64,000 nt of DNA from Rhizophagus clarus (lineage: Eukaryota; Glomeromycota; Glomeromycetes; Glomerales; Glomeraceae): NCBI GenBank assembly GCA_015698045.1, contig BLAL01000236.1:372001-436000 (forward strand). The letters run 5' to 3'. The translations under genes were made by a program, and so were the position numbers. Below are positions 22,181 through 33,392 of this stretch, piece by piece; within the stretch, counting starts at the first letter, position 1, and every line of letters starts with the position of its first letter. The notes under the pieces were generated by a model that did no database searches, was not told where the DNA came from, and saw nothing but the letters and a program-made list of their open reading frames with translations.

Positions 22181-22766
22181 AAACTGATAAATGATTAAAA
22201 AAAAGATCAGATATTCAGATTATCTAATTAGATTGGCAAGTCACATGACCCTGCCTTTATACATTTGTGAGTTATATTAGTATTGTTCGGAGTCCTATAA
22301 TTACGTTTAATTACGGCATGTATATTTAATTTGATTTGATTTGGATTTGATTTGGATTTGTCAGATTTGATTCAGATTTGATTGAATTAGTTTAAGCTAA
22401 TTTGAATTTGATTTGAAATCGAATCAAATCTTTTTTTTTTAATTTGGATTTGCAAATCAAAATTATTAAATCGAATCAAATCAAACTTCAAATCAAATCT
22501 GAATTGATTTGATTTGACCAAATCATTTGCAGAACACTAATGTGAAATTAACTATATTTTCCCTAATAGTGTTGTATAAGGTATTAACATTATTATTTAT
22601 TTTTTTTAAGACTGAAATTTCAAGTAGTTAGTATTTTTATTTTTGGGGAGACATTGCATTTATAAGTGAAGGTTCGCTTACTGAATTAAAGACTGGTAAT
22701 TATTTAATTGAAATATTTTCATTATATAAAAAAAATTCCATCTAATCAATCCTTTTAGAATCCTAT

Positions 22767-24683
22767 ATGGACATCGATACATTGACTTTGATTCAAAAAA
22801 AAATTCAATCCGCAAGTTCTCTGAGCGAATTGAATAGTATTATAGATTATATTTCATCAATTACAAACAAACAAAAGAAGAAAATAATCGAAACCTCAAT
22901 CAAAAATCTTAAAATAAACACTGTAATTGAATTTGAAGAATGTTCAAAGCAACACGCTATAAGTAGAGTAAAACAATTATACTTTTATTATTTGTTTAGT
23001 TATTTTAAATCATATTTTTATATAGACTTTTTTATACAGACTTTAAAATGTTTATCGAAACTTTCAAGCTTAAAACAAAAAATATTTTCCCTTCCTATAT
23101 ATAATAGCTTTTTTTGTTTGATTATAGATACGCATTGCGATGACTGCTCTGATATTTGGACAGAAACATTTGGTTTTGGTAGATTTAAGAGAATATCAAA
23201 AGTCGACGAAGAAGAGGTTCCTTCATTATCATTAGATTTTATTGACAAAGCTAAATATTATTTAAGTTACAATGAGAAGCACCTTGATGAAGAAAATCTA
23301 TTTGTGAAACAAATAGATTATACTGGAGACGAATTTAATAATTACGAAATTTTAAGAATTAAGATGATTCTTGATATATGGTATTTCACATAATAAGATA
23401 TTCATCTAATTTTGGTTTAAAATTTTTAAAATTTTTTTATTAGGATTATTACTTGGAATAATTCTCCAAAATATTACGAATCTAATTATTTGTTTGAATA
23501 CGTATTATTACCACTTAAATTATTTTTGGGCTCAGAACTTATGAATTACAATTTTGAAATGTAAGTATGACAATTAAATCAATTAAATGCAATTACTAAG
23601 TTAATAGTATTATTTGTAAGTTAGCCCAGAACATCGCACATATTGTAGTATCGAAAGAAAGAATCTCCTACACATTTATCTATTCACCAATGAGATTGAA
23701 GAAAATTATGAAGAATTATTAACAGAATCTACGTTTTCCAAAATCTAAGTAAAAAACTCGTTAGAAAAGTGGATGGAGCGATTTTATTTCATCCTGTTAA
23801 CAACTTTGACAAGGATTTCAAGTTGTATGTCTTTATTTGCGAGGCAAAAATGCCAGGTTGTATTTATAATAATGATTATGCTAAATTAATAAGATCTGTG
23901 CATGATTCTTACAATAGTATAATTATATACTATAGTAAAAATGCTGGAAAAATAACAAAAGATCTTATAAATTTATTTCAGAAGTTACCGTAAAATCTTG
24001 AATTTAAGCACCCCCTTTTTTACGGGCATGTGACTGACAAAATTGGAAGTGGTGCTTAAATTCAGTTCTTAATTAGAGAAATTAGATGATGATTGATAAT
24101 GATTAATTATAATAGAGGATGCTTAAATTTGAAGGTACTTAATTTTAGTTTATGCAAATGTTGTGACAAAGTGGCAGGAGTGCTTAAATTTGATAGGTGC
24201 TTAAATTCAAAATTTTACGGTATTAATTTATGGACTTCATATACACGGTAAAAAATTCAAATTTCATAATAATAGTATTGTTACATTTTGTTTAATTTTG
24301 TATTAATTAATTATTTATCAGATGGAAAGGCGACGTTATTGATGTATGATCATTATAGTGTGAAAATTGGGAGAATAAGAAAGGCAAATGAAATAATAAT
24401 TCCTGTTGAAGAAAAAAAATTAGAAGCTTCATTCGCTATTGAACTTTTTTTTCAAATCAAGGTATAATGGATTATTGGCTTTTATATGATGAATGATTTT
24501 ATCTGATTGATTTTTATAATATTTAAGAGAAGACTTCAAGAGAATTTCAAAATAATCAATGAAATTGAATGTGAAATTAAAAAAATAAAAGAAAATAATA
24601 ACATTTATGCTACTGATGCCATAACTTATTTAAAAGAAGTTATAAAGGAAACTCTTCATACACCTAAGAAGAAGAATTTGTGA
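22767..24683 (+). pseudogene. Multi-exon gene with possible PD-(D/E)XK motif, broken by a MITE and a frameshift
   Basis: Exons: 22767-23380 (possibly with a 72-bp intron after 22968), 23444-23560, 23625 to 23987 continuing at 24223-24247, 24322-24461 and 24528-24683, with phases that join correctly. The middle part carries DGAILFHPVN and, 19 residues on, VFICEAKMPG, a D...ExK spacing like that of PD-(D/E)XK nucleases. Downstream comes LIYGLHIHDGKATLLMYD, resembling the strand-rich end of such folds, then a Lys-rich coiled-coil tail. A 1-base frameshift is needed near 23740 (between LLTEST and KKLVRK), and a 233-bp MITE interrupts the exon at 23988. The family seems common in Rhizophagus, but I cannot name a function. 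The nuclease idea is inference from the motif only. Confidence 0.5.
23988..24220. mobile_element. 233-bp MITE with TA target duplication
   Basis: The ends CCGTAAAATCTTGAATTTAA and CCGTAAAATTTTGAATTTAA are inverted copies with one mismatch in 25. TA lies outside both (23986-23987 and 24221-24222). TGCTTAAATTTGA-like copies repeat inside. Removal with one TA joins QKL to LIYGLHIH in the host gene. This suggests a Tc1/mariner-type MITE. Confidence 0.85.
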
Positions 24684-25660
24684 AATTATGATTTTATTTA
24701 CCTTGTATGGCATAATAAAAATATACTTTTTACTGCTATTTTATTTATTTGTTAGATTTAACACGTGATGTCTTATAAATACTATGAATCAAAAATAAAA
24801 TTGTAATCAATTATGTCTCATTTTTCTTAAAATTTCTAAAAAATGCTATATACTTGTAATTTTTATGATTTTTACTTTATAGAGAACAGATTTGACTCAC
24901 TTGAATACTTAAGACTTTAGTCAGATGGTCTCTCAAATAATATTGCAAAAGCAAACAATTTTTGTTTTGAAAGAATCGGTATAATTTTCAAGAGATGCAA
25001 TTATATTAAAATACATTAAATTTTAGTCGAAAATATTATTATGTGATGACACCAAATAATATTTTTTCATGCACATTTTTTCATTTGTCGATTCATGGGC
25101 TTGTCATAATTTTTAGGAACAGAAAATAAATTTTATTATGCAAATCATATATTTTGTTTTTATAAATTTTTTTATTCATATCGGCGGATTTATTTCATCA
25201 TCCAAATATATTAAATTTTGTTATACAATGTATTATAAAAGTTAAAGATATGCAATATAATAATCCAAAAAAAGTGCGTACAATTTTAAAAAATGCAATT
25301 TAGGACGATTTTAATTTTGGCCAGAATTAACATAATTTTGGCTAGATTTAACATAATTTTGGCTAGATTTAATATACCGTAACTGGTAATATGATAGTAA
25401 TGATATTTAGTCAAACAAAAAAGAAAAAAACTTTAACGTTACAATCTATAAAATCTATAATTACAAAGACAATTTCACATTTAATAATTTGTTGAATAAT
25501 AATTAATATTACTATAAAAGAAAATTGTATGAAAGAAATTATATTTTAATCAAAAGAAAAAAAATTACACCACAATGTATATATGATTTTATAAAAAAAT
25601 TGAATCACAATTACACAATTTTAACTGTAATATTAATGCTATAGTTCTGTACTAATTGCA
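24684..25660. other. Intergenic A+T-rich sequence
   Basis: No gene is supported. The only pattern is three copies of ATAATTTTGGCTAGATTTAA near 25330-25375. Confidence 0.5.
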
Positions 25661-25664
25661 AATG

Positions 25665-26430
25665 CACTGCAATATATAAGAATGGAAAATACAGTAAGAA
25701 AGGATGACAGAAGAATAAAGGAAAGAAGAGATAAATGAAAAGGGATGAAGGGAAGCAAAGATAATCAAAGAGAAATGAAGAAGGAACAAAAAAGATAAAG
25801 AATAGTGAAAAGGAATGAATGAAACAAAAAAAGAATAAAAATGAATGAGAAAACAAAAGGGAAATGAAAAGGAATAAAGAGAATGAAAAAAAATAAAAGA
25901 AACAAAGATGGAATTAAAAGGAATGAAAGAAACAAATAGCGAATGAAAAAAAAACAGGGGGAATAAAAGAGAATGAAAGGAAGCAAAGGAGGAATGAAAA
26001 TCAATAAAGGGAATGAAAAAAAAGCAACAAAAGAAGCCAAAGAGTAATGAGAGAAATAAAAAAAGCAATGAAAGAAATCAAAGATCAATGAAAGAAATGG
26101 AAAAAGCAATGAAAGAAACCAAAAATAAATTAAAGAAATGAAAAAAAGCAACGAAAGAAACCAAAAATCAATGAAAGAAACCAAAAAGGCAATGAAAGAA
26201 ACAATGACAAAAGGAACAAAAGATCAATGAAAGGAATAACAAAGGGAACCACAAAAGATCAATGAAAGAACCATGGAAAGAAACGAAAGAAACAATGAAA
26301 AAAAGAAACAAAGAAACCATGAAAATAAGAGAAATAAAAAAATGAAAGAAAAGCCAGAACACCCACCCATAGAAAAAAGAAAAAGAAAACAGTTAATATC
26401 ATCTTAAAAGAAAAATAAAATAACAAGAGA
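25665..26430 (+). repeat. Purine-rich low-complexity tract
   Basis: The plus strand is almost all A and G, cycling through GAAAGAAACAAAAAA, AATCAATGAAAGAAACC and similar words of 16-20 bp. Long Phe/Ser-rich frames on the minus strand are produced by this composition. The tract lies just downstream, on the minus strand, of two small splice-bordered islands. Confidence 0.7.
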
Positions 26431-26553
26431 AAGAGACGTAAAAGACTTACTTGAATTTTCACTCAAATGATACACATTTAAAAAAGACAGAAAGTTTAGT
26501 AAAAGAACAAGGGAAAGAATGAAAACAAAACAAAAAAAAGAATTAAAACTCAC

Positions 26554-26700
26554 CTTGAATTTCCACTGAAATGGAATTAAAAACAGCCGCACCTAAAAAA
26601 AAAGAACAAGTTAATAAGAGAAAAAGAAAAAAGAATAAAAGCAAAAAAAAAAAAACTTACCTGTTACAGCACTTAATCCCAAAGCTAAAGGTGACGCCAT
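26554..26700 (-). CDS. Two short exon-like segments, start of an unidentified gene
   Basis: ATG at 26698-26700 opens MASPLALGLSAVTG, followed by a clear donor (G|GTAAG at 26660). A second segment (26592-26554) with acceptor TTTTTTTAG gives AAVFNSISVEIQ and a donor GTGAG. A near-copy of the last 20 bases (TGAAAATTCAAG then TAAGTC) follows further down. The continuation is lost in the purine-rich tract. I do not recognise the protein. Confidence 0.25.
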
Positions 26701-26768
26701 TAACTAAAGAATTAAAAAAAATGATTTTTTTATTTTAAAAAAAAATGTTAAAAAAAAGATGATTATTT

Positions 26769-26799
<31 letters not shown>

Positions 26800-27370
26800 T
26801 GATTATTTATTTTAAAAAAAAAATGTTAAAAAAAAAAAAAGATTTTTTATTTTAAAAAAAAATGATAAAAAAAAAAAATTTAAAAAAAAAATGTTAAAAA
26901 AAATTTCCTTCCGCTACAGTAGCTTAAGTCTAAACAAAACTACTAGCATTAATTATCTATAACATAAAAGGTAATATCGCTTACCATTTACGATAAGCTT
27001 ATCTCATGAGTTGATATAAAAAAGGGATATATGCAGTTTTTGAACCAGAATAACCGGTATTATGATCCGATTATTTAGGTAAACAAGTGGTAAACGCGTA
27101 AAAAAAAAAAAAATATATAGCGCCTCTGGGCTCTGGCAGTTTTTTCATCAGCGATAATGTTTATTTGTTTATTAGGTAATCTATTTTATTTGTTTTTCTT
27201 CATTCACTTTTTAAAACTTTAATTTTAATTCTTTTATTTCAATTTTAATTGATCAAATAAAATTAAATAAAAAAAAAATTCAACACTATAACAAATTATT
27301 CAGTATAAAGGCCCCACATGTGACTTGCTGATCTAATCAGATAATCCGAATATCCGATCTTGAAAAAAAA
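26701..27370. other. Poly-A tracts and non-coding sequence; edge of the second repeat element
   Basis: Bases 26710-26900 are mainly A runs broken by TGTTA. Bases 27305-27365 match 22195-22258 in inverted orientation (GTATAAAGG...CATGTGACTTGCTGAT), showing that the following array shares its flank with the array at 20.2-22.2 kb. No gene seen. Confidence 0.45.
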
Positions 27371-27374
27371 ATTT

Positions 27375-28185
27375 TTTTTTTTTGTGATGTTGCCAGACGA
27401 AAAGTACGACCGGACTATTGGAATTAAGGTAAGGGAGGGTTGGGGTGGTGTTTTTCGGGTTTTTTTTTTATTTAATTAATTATTTTTTTTTTCTTTTTTC
27501 TTTTTTGTAGTGTTGCCAGACGAAAGACTTTTGGAATTAAGGACAATTAAGGTAAGGAAGTGTTGGGGAGATGCTTTTCGTTGTTTTTTTTTATTTAATT
27601 AATTAATTATTATTATTATTTTTTTTTCTTTTTTGTAGTGTTGCCGGACGAAAAGCACGACCGGACTATTGAAATTAAGGTAAGGGAGGGTTGGGGTGGT
27701 GTTTTCAGGTTTTTTTTTTATTTAATTAACTATTTTTTTTTTCTTTTTTCTTTTTTGTAGTGTTGACGAAAAGACTTTTGAAATTAAGGACAATTAAGGT
27801 AAAGAAGTGTTAGGGAGATGCTTTTCGTTGTTTTTTTTATTTAATTAATTAATTATTATTATTATTTTTTTTTCTTTTTTGTAGTGTTACCAGACGAAAA
27901 GCACGACCGGACTTTTGGAATTAAGGTAAGGTAGGGTTGGGGTGGTGTTTTTCGGTTTTTTTTATTTAATTAATTATTTTTTTTTTCTTTTTTCTTTTTT
28001 CTTTTTTGTAGTGTTGCCGGACGAAAAGCATGACCGGACTATTGGAATTAAGGTAAGGGAGGGTTGGAGTGGTGTTTTTCGGTTTTTTTTTATTTAATTA
28101 ATTATTCTTTTTTCTTTTTTCTTTTTTCTTTTTTGTAGTGTTGCCGGACGAAAAGCACAACCGGACTTTTGGAATTAAGGACAAT
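27375..28185 (+). repeat. Second minisatellite array, seven exon-like units
   Basis: The units start near 27390, 27512, 27640, 27762, 27882, 28012 and 28140. Most read TTTTTTGTAG, TGTTGCCGGACGAAAAGCA, GACCGGACTTTTGGAATTAAG, GTAAGGGAGGG. Two units have a shortened core and an extra GACAATTAAG. This array is the inverse orientation of the one at 20.2-22.2 kb. In the last unit the GTAAGG donor is replaced by GACAATTG. Confidence 0.85.
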
Positions 28186-29361
28186 TGAAATTAAGAGTAT
28201 ATGGTCAAGGAGATTACGGCATTCGCAAGGCTCTGTGACAACGATCATCTATCTAAAAGTCAAAGTTTTCGTACTGGTGGATTTAAATATCACGAGATTT
28301 CAATGTCGGTTAAGTGATTTCCCTAAGAGGAGCCTGCATGAGTTTTAAAATCATTGTTAGTTTTAAAATCATCGTCGGTAAATGATATAAAGGAAGATTC
28401 TTTGTCTCCATATTTTAAAAACAAAATTTTTAAAATTAAAAATTAATAAAAGATAATGAAAATTTTGGTTATTTTTTTATTTTCAAAATTCTTTAAATAT
28501 TATAGCAAATTCATATGAAACCTGGTTATTCTTACTGCCTTATTTAATTATTTTACATCATGAAAAAGCTTTTGGAGAATAAATAATACCATTAACAACT
28601 GCAAATAACTACTATTGTATTCACAAAACTTTTATTTACAACTGGTGTAAAAAGTGATGGGTTCTTAAAATAGTTGATGGGTTATAAAAAGTCGTTATTA
28701 CTTTAATTTTTAAGCACGAGTTGTAAAAAATTTTTTTATTTTCTGATTATTCTACATAAGATTGATAAGATGAATGTGTAACACAATCGTATTTTGCACT
28801 GTTTACTAATTTTTTATTAAAAATTCTTAATTTAAGCTAATTCCAAGGATCGGCGCATATGTATTAATTGCACTTTACTCTATATTTTTGTTAAATTATC
28901 TATTTTTGAAGAACTAATTTTAATAAAATTAAACATCTAAGTAAAACTTATTGCTAAATGATAATTTGTGAATGTGATGCATATGAACTTACATAAATTA
29001 ATCAATTTCAAAACTGCTATAAATTAATAAAATTACAAGATATTATCACTCTTTGGCAATAATATTATTTGCAAACACAAATCTACGCCTTTGATAAAAA
29101 CATAATGAATCAGATAAAAAGACAATAAATATCTTCAGCAAAATATATTAATGCATTAGAATGTTTTATGCATAAATTATTTTATAATTACATTGAAGGT
29201 TAGGATATCATAAAGTTTTAAAGAAACAATTCTCTAAATTAAAATAAAACAAAAACATGTTTTGCATTATATTAGTAATCAAACTAATTAATACAATTAT
29301 GCCATTTAAATCTATCAATGTTTCTTTCAAATAAAAAATTAATAATTTTGGGAGTTAAATT
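28186..29361. other. Intergenic, with a short possible exon at 28201-28317
   Basis: Directly after the array, ATG at 28201 opens a 38-residue frame (MVKEITAFARLCDNDHL...) with more balanced composition than its surroundings. It could be a terminal exon spliced to the array units, but I have no family match. The rest (28420-29361) is A+T-rich with nothing recognisable. Confidence 0.25.
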
Positions 29362-29745
29362 TCACCCTGTCTCATTAATTTCTGAAACTATATTATTAGT
29401 AATATAACGTCTTATTGCAACTACATTTTTTTTCCAATTTAATATTTTAACTAAATTTTCGCATTTATTGTATTTATGCTTTTTCATAACATTAAAAATC
29501 ATTTTATCTATAGTTTCTTCCATAAAATAATAAAACATGTCAAGTATCTGTGCTGCATTCTTTAATTCATCCTCATCAAATTTTACATATAAGAACAATT
29601 TTTTATGTTCATCAATCATTTCTTTATAAATTAAGTCATCTAATGCTTTAGTTGATGGGTATTCGATCAATATTTCATTGAAATCAGGAATAATAATTTC
29701 ATTATATTCCTCGATTAAATTATAAAATTTTTTTAAATCAGACAT
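29362..29745 (-). CDS. Small protein, paralogue of the gene at 51.0-51.35 kb
   Basis: An uninterrupted 127-residue frame (MSDLKKFYNLIEEYNE...). It is acidic and helical in the N-terminal half, with a basic C-terminal block. The C-terminal part KCENLVKILNWKK...AIRRYITNNI matches SCENLLKLLIRKR...SIRRYITNNI of the gene at 51010-51351, and the central FYYFMEETIDK matches FYFCMEETLNR. Conservation between two separated copies supports real coding. No known domain recognised; no signal peptide or membrane segment. Confidence 0.6.
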   Translation of the reverse strand: MSDLKKFYNLIEEYNEIIIPDFNEILIEYPSTKALDDLIYKEMIDEHKKLFLYVKFDEDELKNAAQILDMFYYFMEETIDKMIFNVMKKHKYNKCENLVKILNWKKNVVAIRRYITNNIVSEINETG

Positions 29746-31204
29746 TATTAATAATTAATAATTACTGAATTCATCATACCTTTTTATTGTGTGATTTATT
29801 ATTGAGGGTTCAACCCCTCCTTTTCAGCTATTTTAATACAAAATAATTTTCAATATAAAATTGTATTAAATTTTCATCAATGGTGAATACTTAAATACAT
29901 GATTAATTTATCACGTGTATGAATCACGTGGATTGTATCAAATCAAAAAAATTTTTTTCAAAAGAATTTTTTATTATAGTAAAATTTTAAAATTTAATGG
30001 GTAAAGTTTAAGATTTTAATTGTCAATTACTATTGTATTATTTTTTAATTGCTAAACAATTAATATTTAAAAAAATAATAAAGTATTAGAGAACGTAAAC
30101 AAATTAGATACGCCTCTAAATTACATTTTATCATTTAATAAGATTTGATTAATTTCGACGCAAAAAATGTCTCATGAATGATTTAAGAGAAGTTTTGTTT
30201 ATTCAGATTTATTTACTATGATTTTGTAATCAAATATAACTAATGTTTATATTAACTTTTATTTTAAATTTGAAGAATTTTTATTTTCTTGTTCATTACT
30301 TTATTAAAATGAAATATGAATACAATTGTAGCCGTTTTAAAATACAGTGATCAGCAAATTCAGAATACAATATCAGGTAATTTTTATCGCCCTCTGTATA
30401 CTGTTTTATATTATTAAATTGATGATTATATTGGTTTTAAAATATTTATTCTTACAGAACACTTGACATTCTTCATAACATCGTTTTTCATATATGCTAT
30501 ATTATAAAAAATTATTATTGTGACGAAATATTTTTAAATGTAATAATGTAGAATTGACGCAAGGAAATTATTGATTTCGATGAACTTATTTAACGAGTCC
30601 AAAGTTCAAATTACAAGTATTCTATTAAGGCAATTTCATCCATTTTTAATCAGGATTGTAACAATACTTTGTTATTTTTTCTTGCTTAAATATAATGCAT
30701 TGAATTTAAAGACTTAAATACTAAAAAAATGTATTCTAATGTAAATAAAAATGTTTTTTAAAAAATAAACTAAATTACCTTCTATTAATTTAAAAACATT
30801 ACATGAGCCGGTATTTGTATTAACTAAACTTTATCAGAATTGGTTTCTTCATTTCTTGACAAGTTGATAATGCATTCTAATATCAGAAAAATATCATATT
30901 TTTTATAATTTCTGAAAAAATTTATTAAATGCAATAAACTAAAAATTGAATACAAATAACTTTGATTTTAAAATAAATATTGTCAATTAAAAAAATGAGA
31001 AATTCATTAAATTTACTCTACATATATTGATGATGTTTCTATTAAAGTTACAAAAACAGTTCTTAATCAGAATTGTAAAAATAATCTGTTTGAATATAAT
31101 GAAAAGAAATGTGATGTAATGTAAATAAAATATTATCACAAAAGTAAATTTTATTCCCTTATATCAATCTAAAAATATTATATGAGTCCAATCTTATTGA
31201 ACCT
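29746..31204. other. Intergenic with a diverged tandem duplication
   Basis: The segment 30600-30835 resembles 31030-31200: both contain AATCAGRATTGTAA, AATGTAAATAAAA and TTAAAAAYATTA..ATGAG in the same order. No coding sequence recognised. Confidence 0.35.
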
Positions 31205-32101
31205 ATGCTTACTGCCAATCACGATAGAAATGCTAGTCTCTCAAAAATTGATTGCATCGAAAGTTCCTACGAAAGTTACCAATATATGAAAGCAACAAAA
31301 ATATTTGATCCTACATTCGCTGATATTTAAGTTCTATTTCCAAACTTGTTGGATGTGCTAAAGAAGGATGCAAATGCCCCCTCAACTTCAAGTATAGTTG
31401 CTATTCCTCTTAAACTCGATGAATCTGACCTTGAGAACTTAAAAAATACAAAATTATTAGTGACATATGTATTCATGCTAAACTCCATTGATATCTGTAA
31501 AAAAAAACCTAATTGGCGTATCGATAATGCGTCTGAAGTTTTATATCACATTAACATGATGGCAAACTCCACTTTTCTGTTTATTACAAGACATTTATCA
31601 GCGATTTTAATCCAAGAGTCTGTATTTATTAGAGAATTTAATAAAGAAGTTGCAGTTGGTGAACTTCACTTGGAATTTCTGAACCAATTATTCAAAACTT
31701 TTGCATTCCCACAATCAGTTTTGACTCAATTGGATACATTGCTTACCAGTATTGTAAATAAGCTGAAATCCCTTCAACTTAAATGGGAAACAACAAGTGA
31801 GGACGTTGGATTTTTTACTAGCTTCTATTATTTTGAGCCTGTAGTCGGCTTACCTATTAAGATACCAAAGTTACGCTTATTCTACATCCATATTAATAAT
31901 AGTTCATGGATTGCAACCATTGGAAAGTCTTCAGCGCAAAAGATTCACTTTGATATGACCTACAATGACTTCATATTTAGTATAAATGAAAACGTAATGA
32001 AAGAATTCAAAGAAACTATTTCTGATCAGATAAATAAATTGGCAGGGGATCAACTGGCAGAAATTGAGAAACTCATATCATCTAAAACTGTGTCGACATG
32101 A
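31205..32101 (+). pseudogene. Helical protein of unknown function with one in-frame stop
   Basis: An ATG at 31205 opens a frame that meets TAA at 31328-31330 and then continues in the same frame for 257 codons to TGA at 32099-32101. The downstream part has normal amino-acid usage, a long amphipathic stretch (LHLEFLNQLFKTFAFPQSVL), a mixed segment around IPKLRLFYIHINNSSWIATI and a charged C-terminal helix. I do not recognise it. Coding after the stop looks too long and balanced to be chance, so the stop is probably a recent CAA-to-TAA or similar change. Alternatively a short unseen intron removes the stop. Confidence 0.45.
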
Positions 32102-32490
32102 TTCTCTTCCTCCCTTTAAAGTTTAAACGTCCACTACTATCGTTTTTATTATTGTATTAATTAACAAGCTCTGGCCTCATTTTACAATAAATAGCAAACA
32201 GTTCTTCTCTAATAAGTAGTTATAATTTTTTATTTATACTTGTGTCATGTAATTGATTTATTCAACGCTTTATTCAAAGTATCACATATTATATAAAATA
32301 ATTCTGAATTTTATAAAATATTTAAATATTAATTTTTTATTATAGTGCATAACTTTGTGTATGAACAATAAATTAAATAAACTTTAAAGTGTATGACAAA
32401 GAAAGTAGTATTAGTATTTTTTCTTTTGTCACAAAGAAAAAAAAAATTCCCAAATAGTTCTTTTTTTAAATGCCACAGATCTTTAAAAAA
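32102..32490. other. Intergenic A+T-rich sequence
   Basis: I see no feature. Confidence 0.4.
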
Positions 32491-32499
32491 AAATAAAAA

Positions 32500-33392
32500 A
32501 TGCAGTGGATAGAGAATTCTATCAATAATAAGTTGAACAAATTTTATAAATTTGAGGATTTTGAAAATATAAAGCTAATTTATGATAGTCAGTTCGTAAA
32601 AGTATATAGTGCGATTTATAGAGATTATCGTGTAGTAATAAAGCTTTAAGTTGTGATAATGAAGAATACGCTGACAAAATTGTTAGAGAGGTTCGTGATA
32701 AAGTTTATATTAATTCAAACTTCCATTAACGTTAAATAATATTATTTTTTTTGTATTGATAGATTCAACTTCATCGACAAACGTTTCATCATACTAACCA
32801 TATCGCAAAATTACTTGGAGATACTAGAGAAGATTTATCAACATTCATCAACTTAATTAAATTTAACTTACATGCTTACTTATTAATGATTTTTCCTTAT
32901 TATTAAAGGGGGATGTAAAGTATTTTCTCTAGTATTTGAATATGTTAATAATGTAGAAATGTTTAAATTTCTGCAAATTAATAGTAATTTCATTAATTTG
33001 TATGAATATTTAAATATAACTGTTCAAATAGCAAAGTTATTATTATGTTTATATGAATGAGATATTTTTGGCATCGATCTTGTAAGCACTAAGAATATTT
33101 GTATTTTATAATCGATTTGAAGTGATTTCTTCTAATTATTATAATATTTAGATTTTCAATATTCTACTTGATAATAATAATAATTTTAAATTATCAAGTT
33201 TTGGTCTTTCAAAAAGAATTAAGAAATGTGAATAAAGTAAAGATCAAGACAAAATTGATTTTGGATATATTTTAAACAATATAACCAATATAACTTCTAA
33301 TTATTTGAATTATTTGAATAATAAAGAAATTAATAATCTAATCAAAGGTAAGACATTGTTCTTCGAAGGTTGTTCATTTTTACAAATTGTTT
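32500..33392 (+). pseudogene. Protein kinase relic
   Basis: Exon-like pieces follow kinase order. An N-lobe piece reads FVKVYSAIYRDYRVVIK and, after a 1-base shift, ALSCDNEEYADKIVRE (the region around the catalytic Lys and helix C). Next come IQLHRQTFHHTNHIAKLLG, then FSLVFEYVNN (hinge), then AKLLLCLYE*DIFGIDL (catalytic loop, HRD lost). A later exon from 33151 gives NILLDNNNNFKLSSFGLSKRI, where DFG has become SFG. Introns with GT-AG borders separate them. Stops and shifts show that it is not functional. Confidence 0.6.

Larger units (their letters stand above)
19541..22540 (-). mobile_element. Repeat-bearing non-autonomous element whose left tip lies at the start of the window
   Basis: Read on the minus strand, the right end is TAGTGTTCTGCAAATG followed by GATTTGGTCAAATC. 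The left end is interrupted by the CACTA element: bases 1-8 (TGAATCAA) join to ACCATTCAAATCTG at 19544, which resembles the inner part of that end in inverted orientation. Both ends are followed by blocks of GATTTGATTTG repeats (19560-19680 and 22322-22520). The interior carries tandem repeats and the minisatellite array. A TAG-starting end would fit hAT, but the outer left tip and its duplication are outside the window. No coding region. Confidence 0.45.

Noticed and set aside
19541..22540. A confident hAT assignment for the satellite-bearing element
   Set aside because: The right end starts TAGTG, but the left tip is outside the window and no 8-bp duplication can be compared, so only a tentative call is given.
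25611..26592. Several overlapping Phe/Ser/Leu-rich minus-strand frames
   Set aside because: They are by-products of the purine-rich plus strand, which has almost no stop codons when read in reverse; there is no domain or codon pattern.
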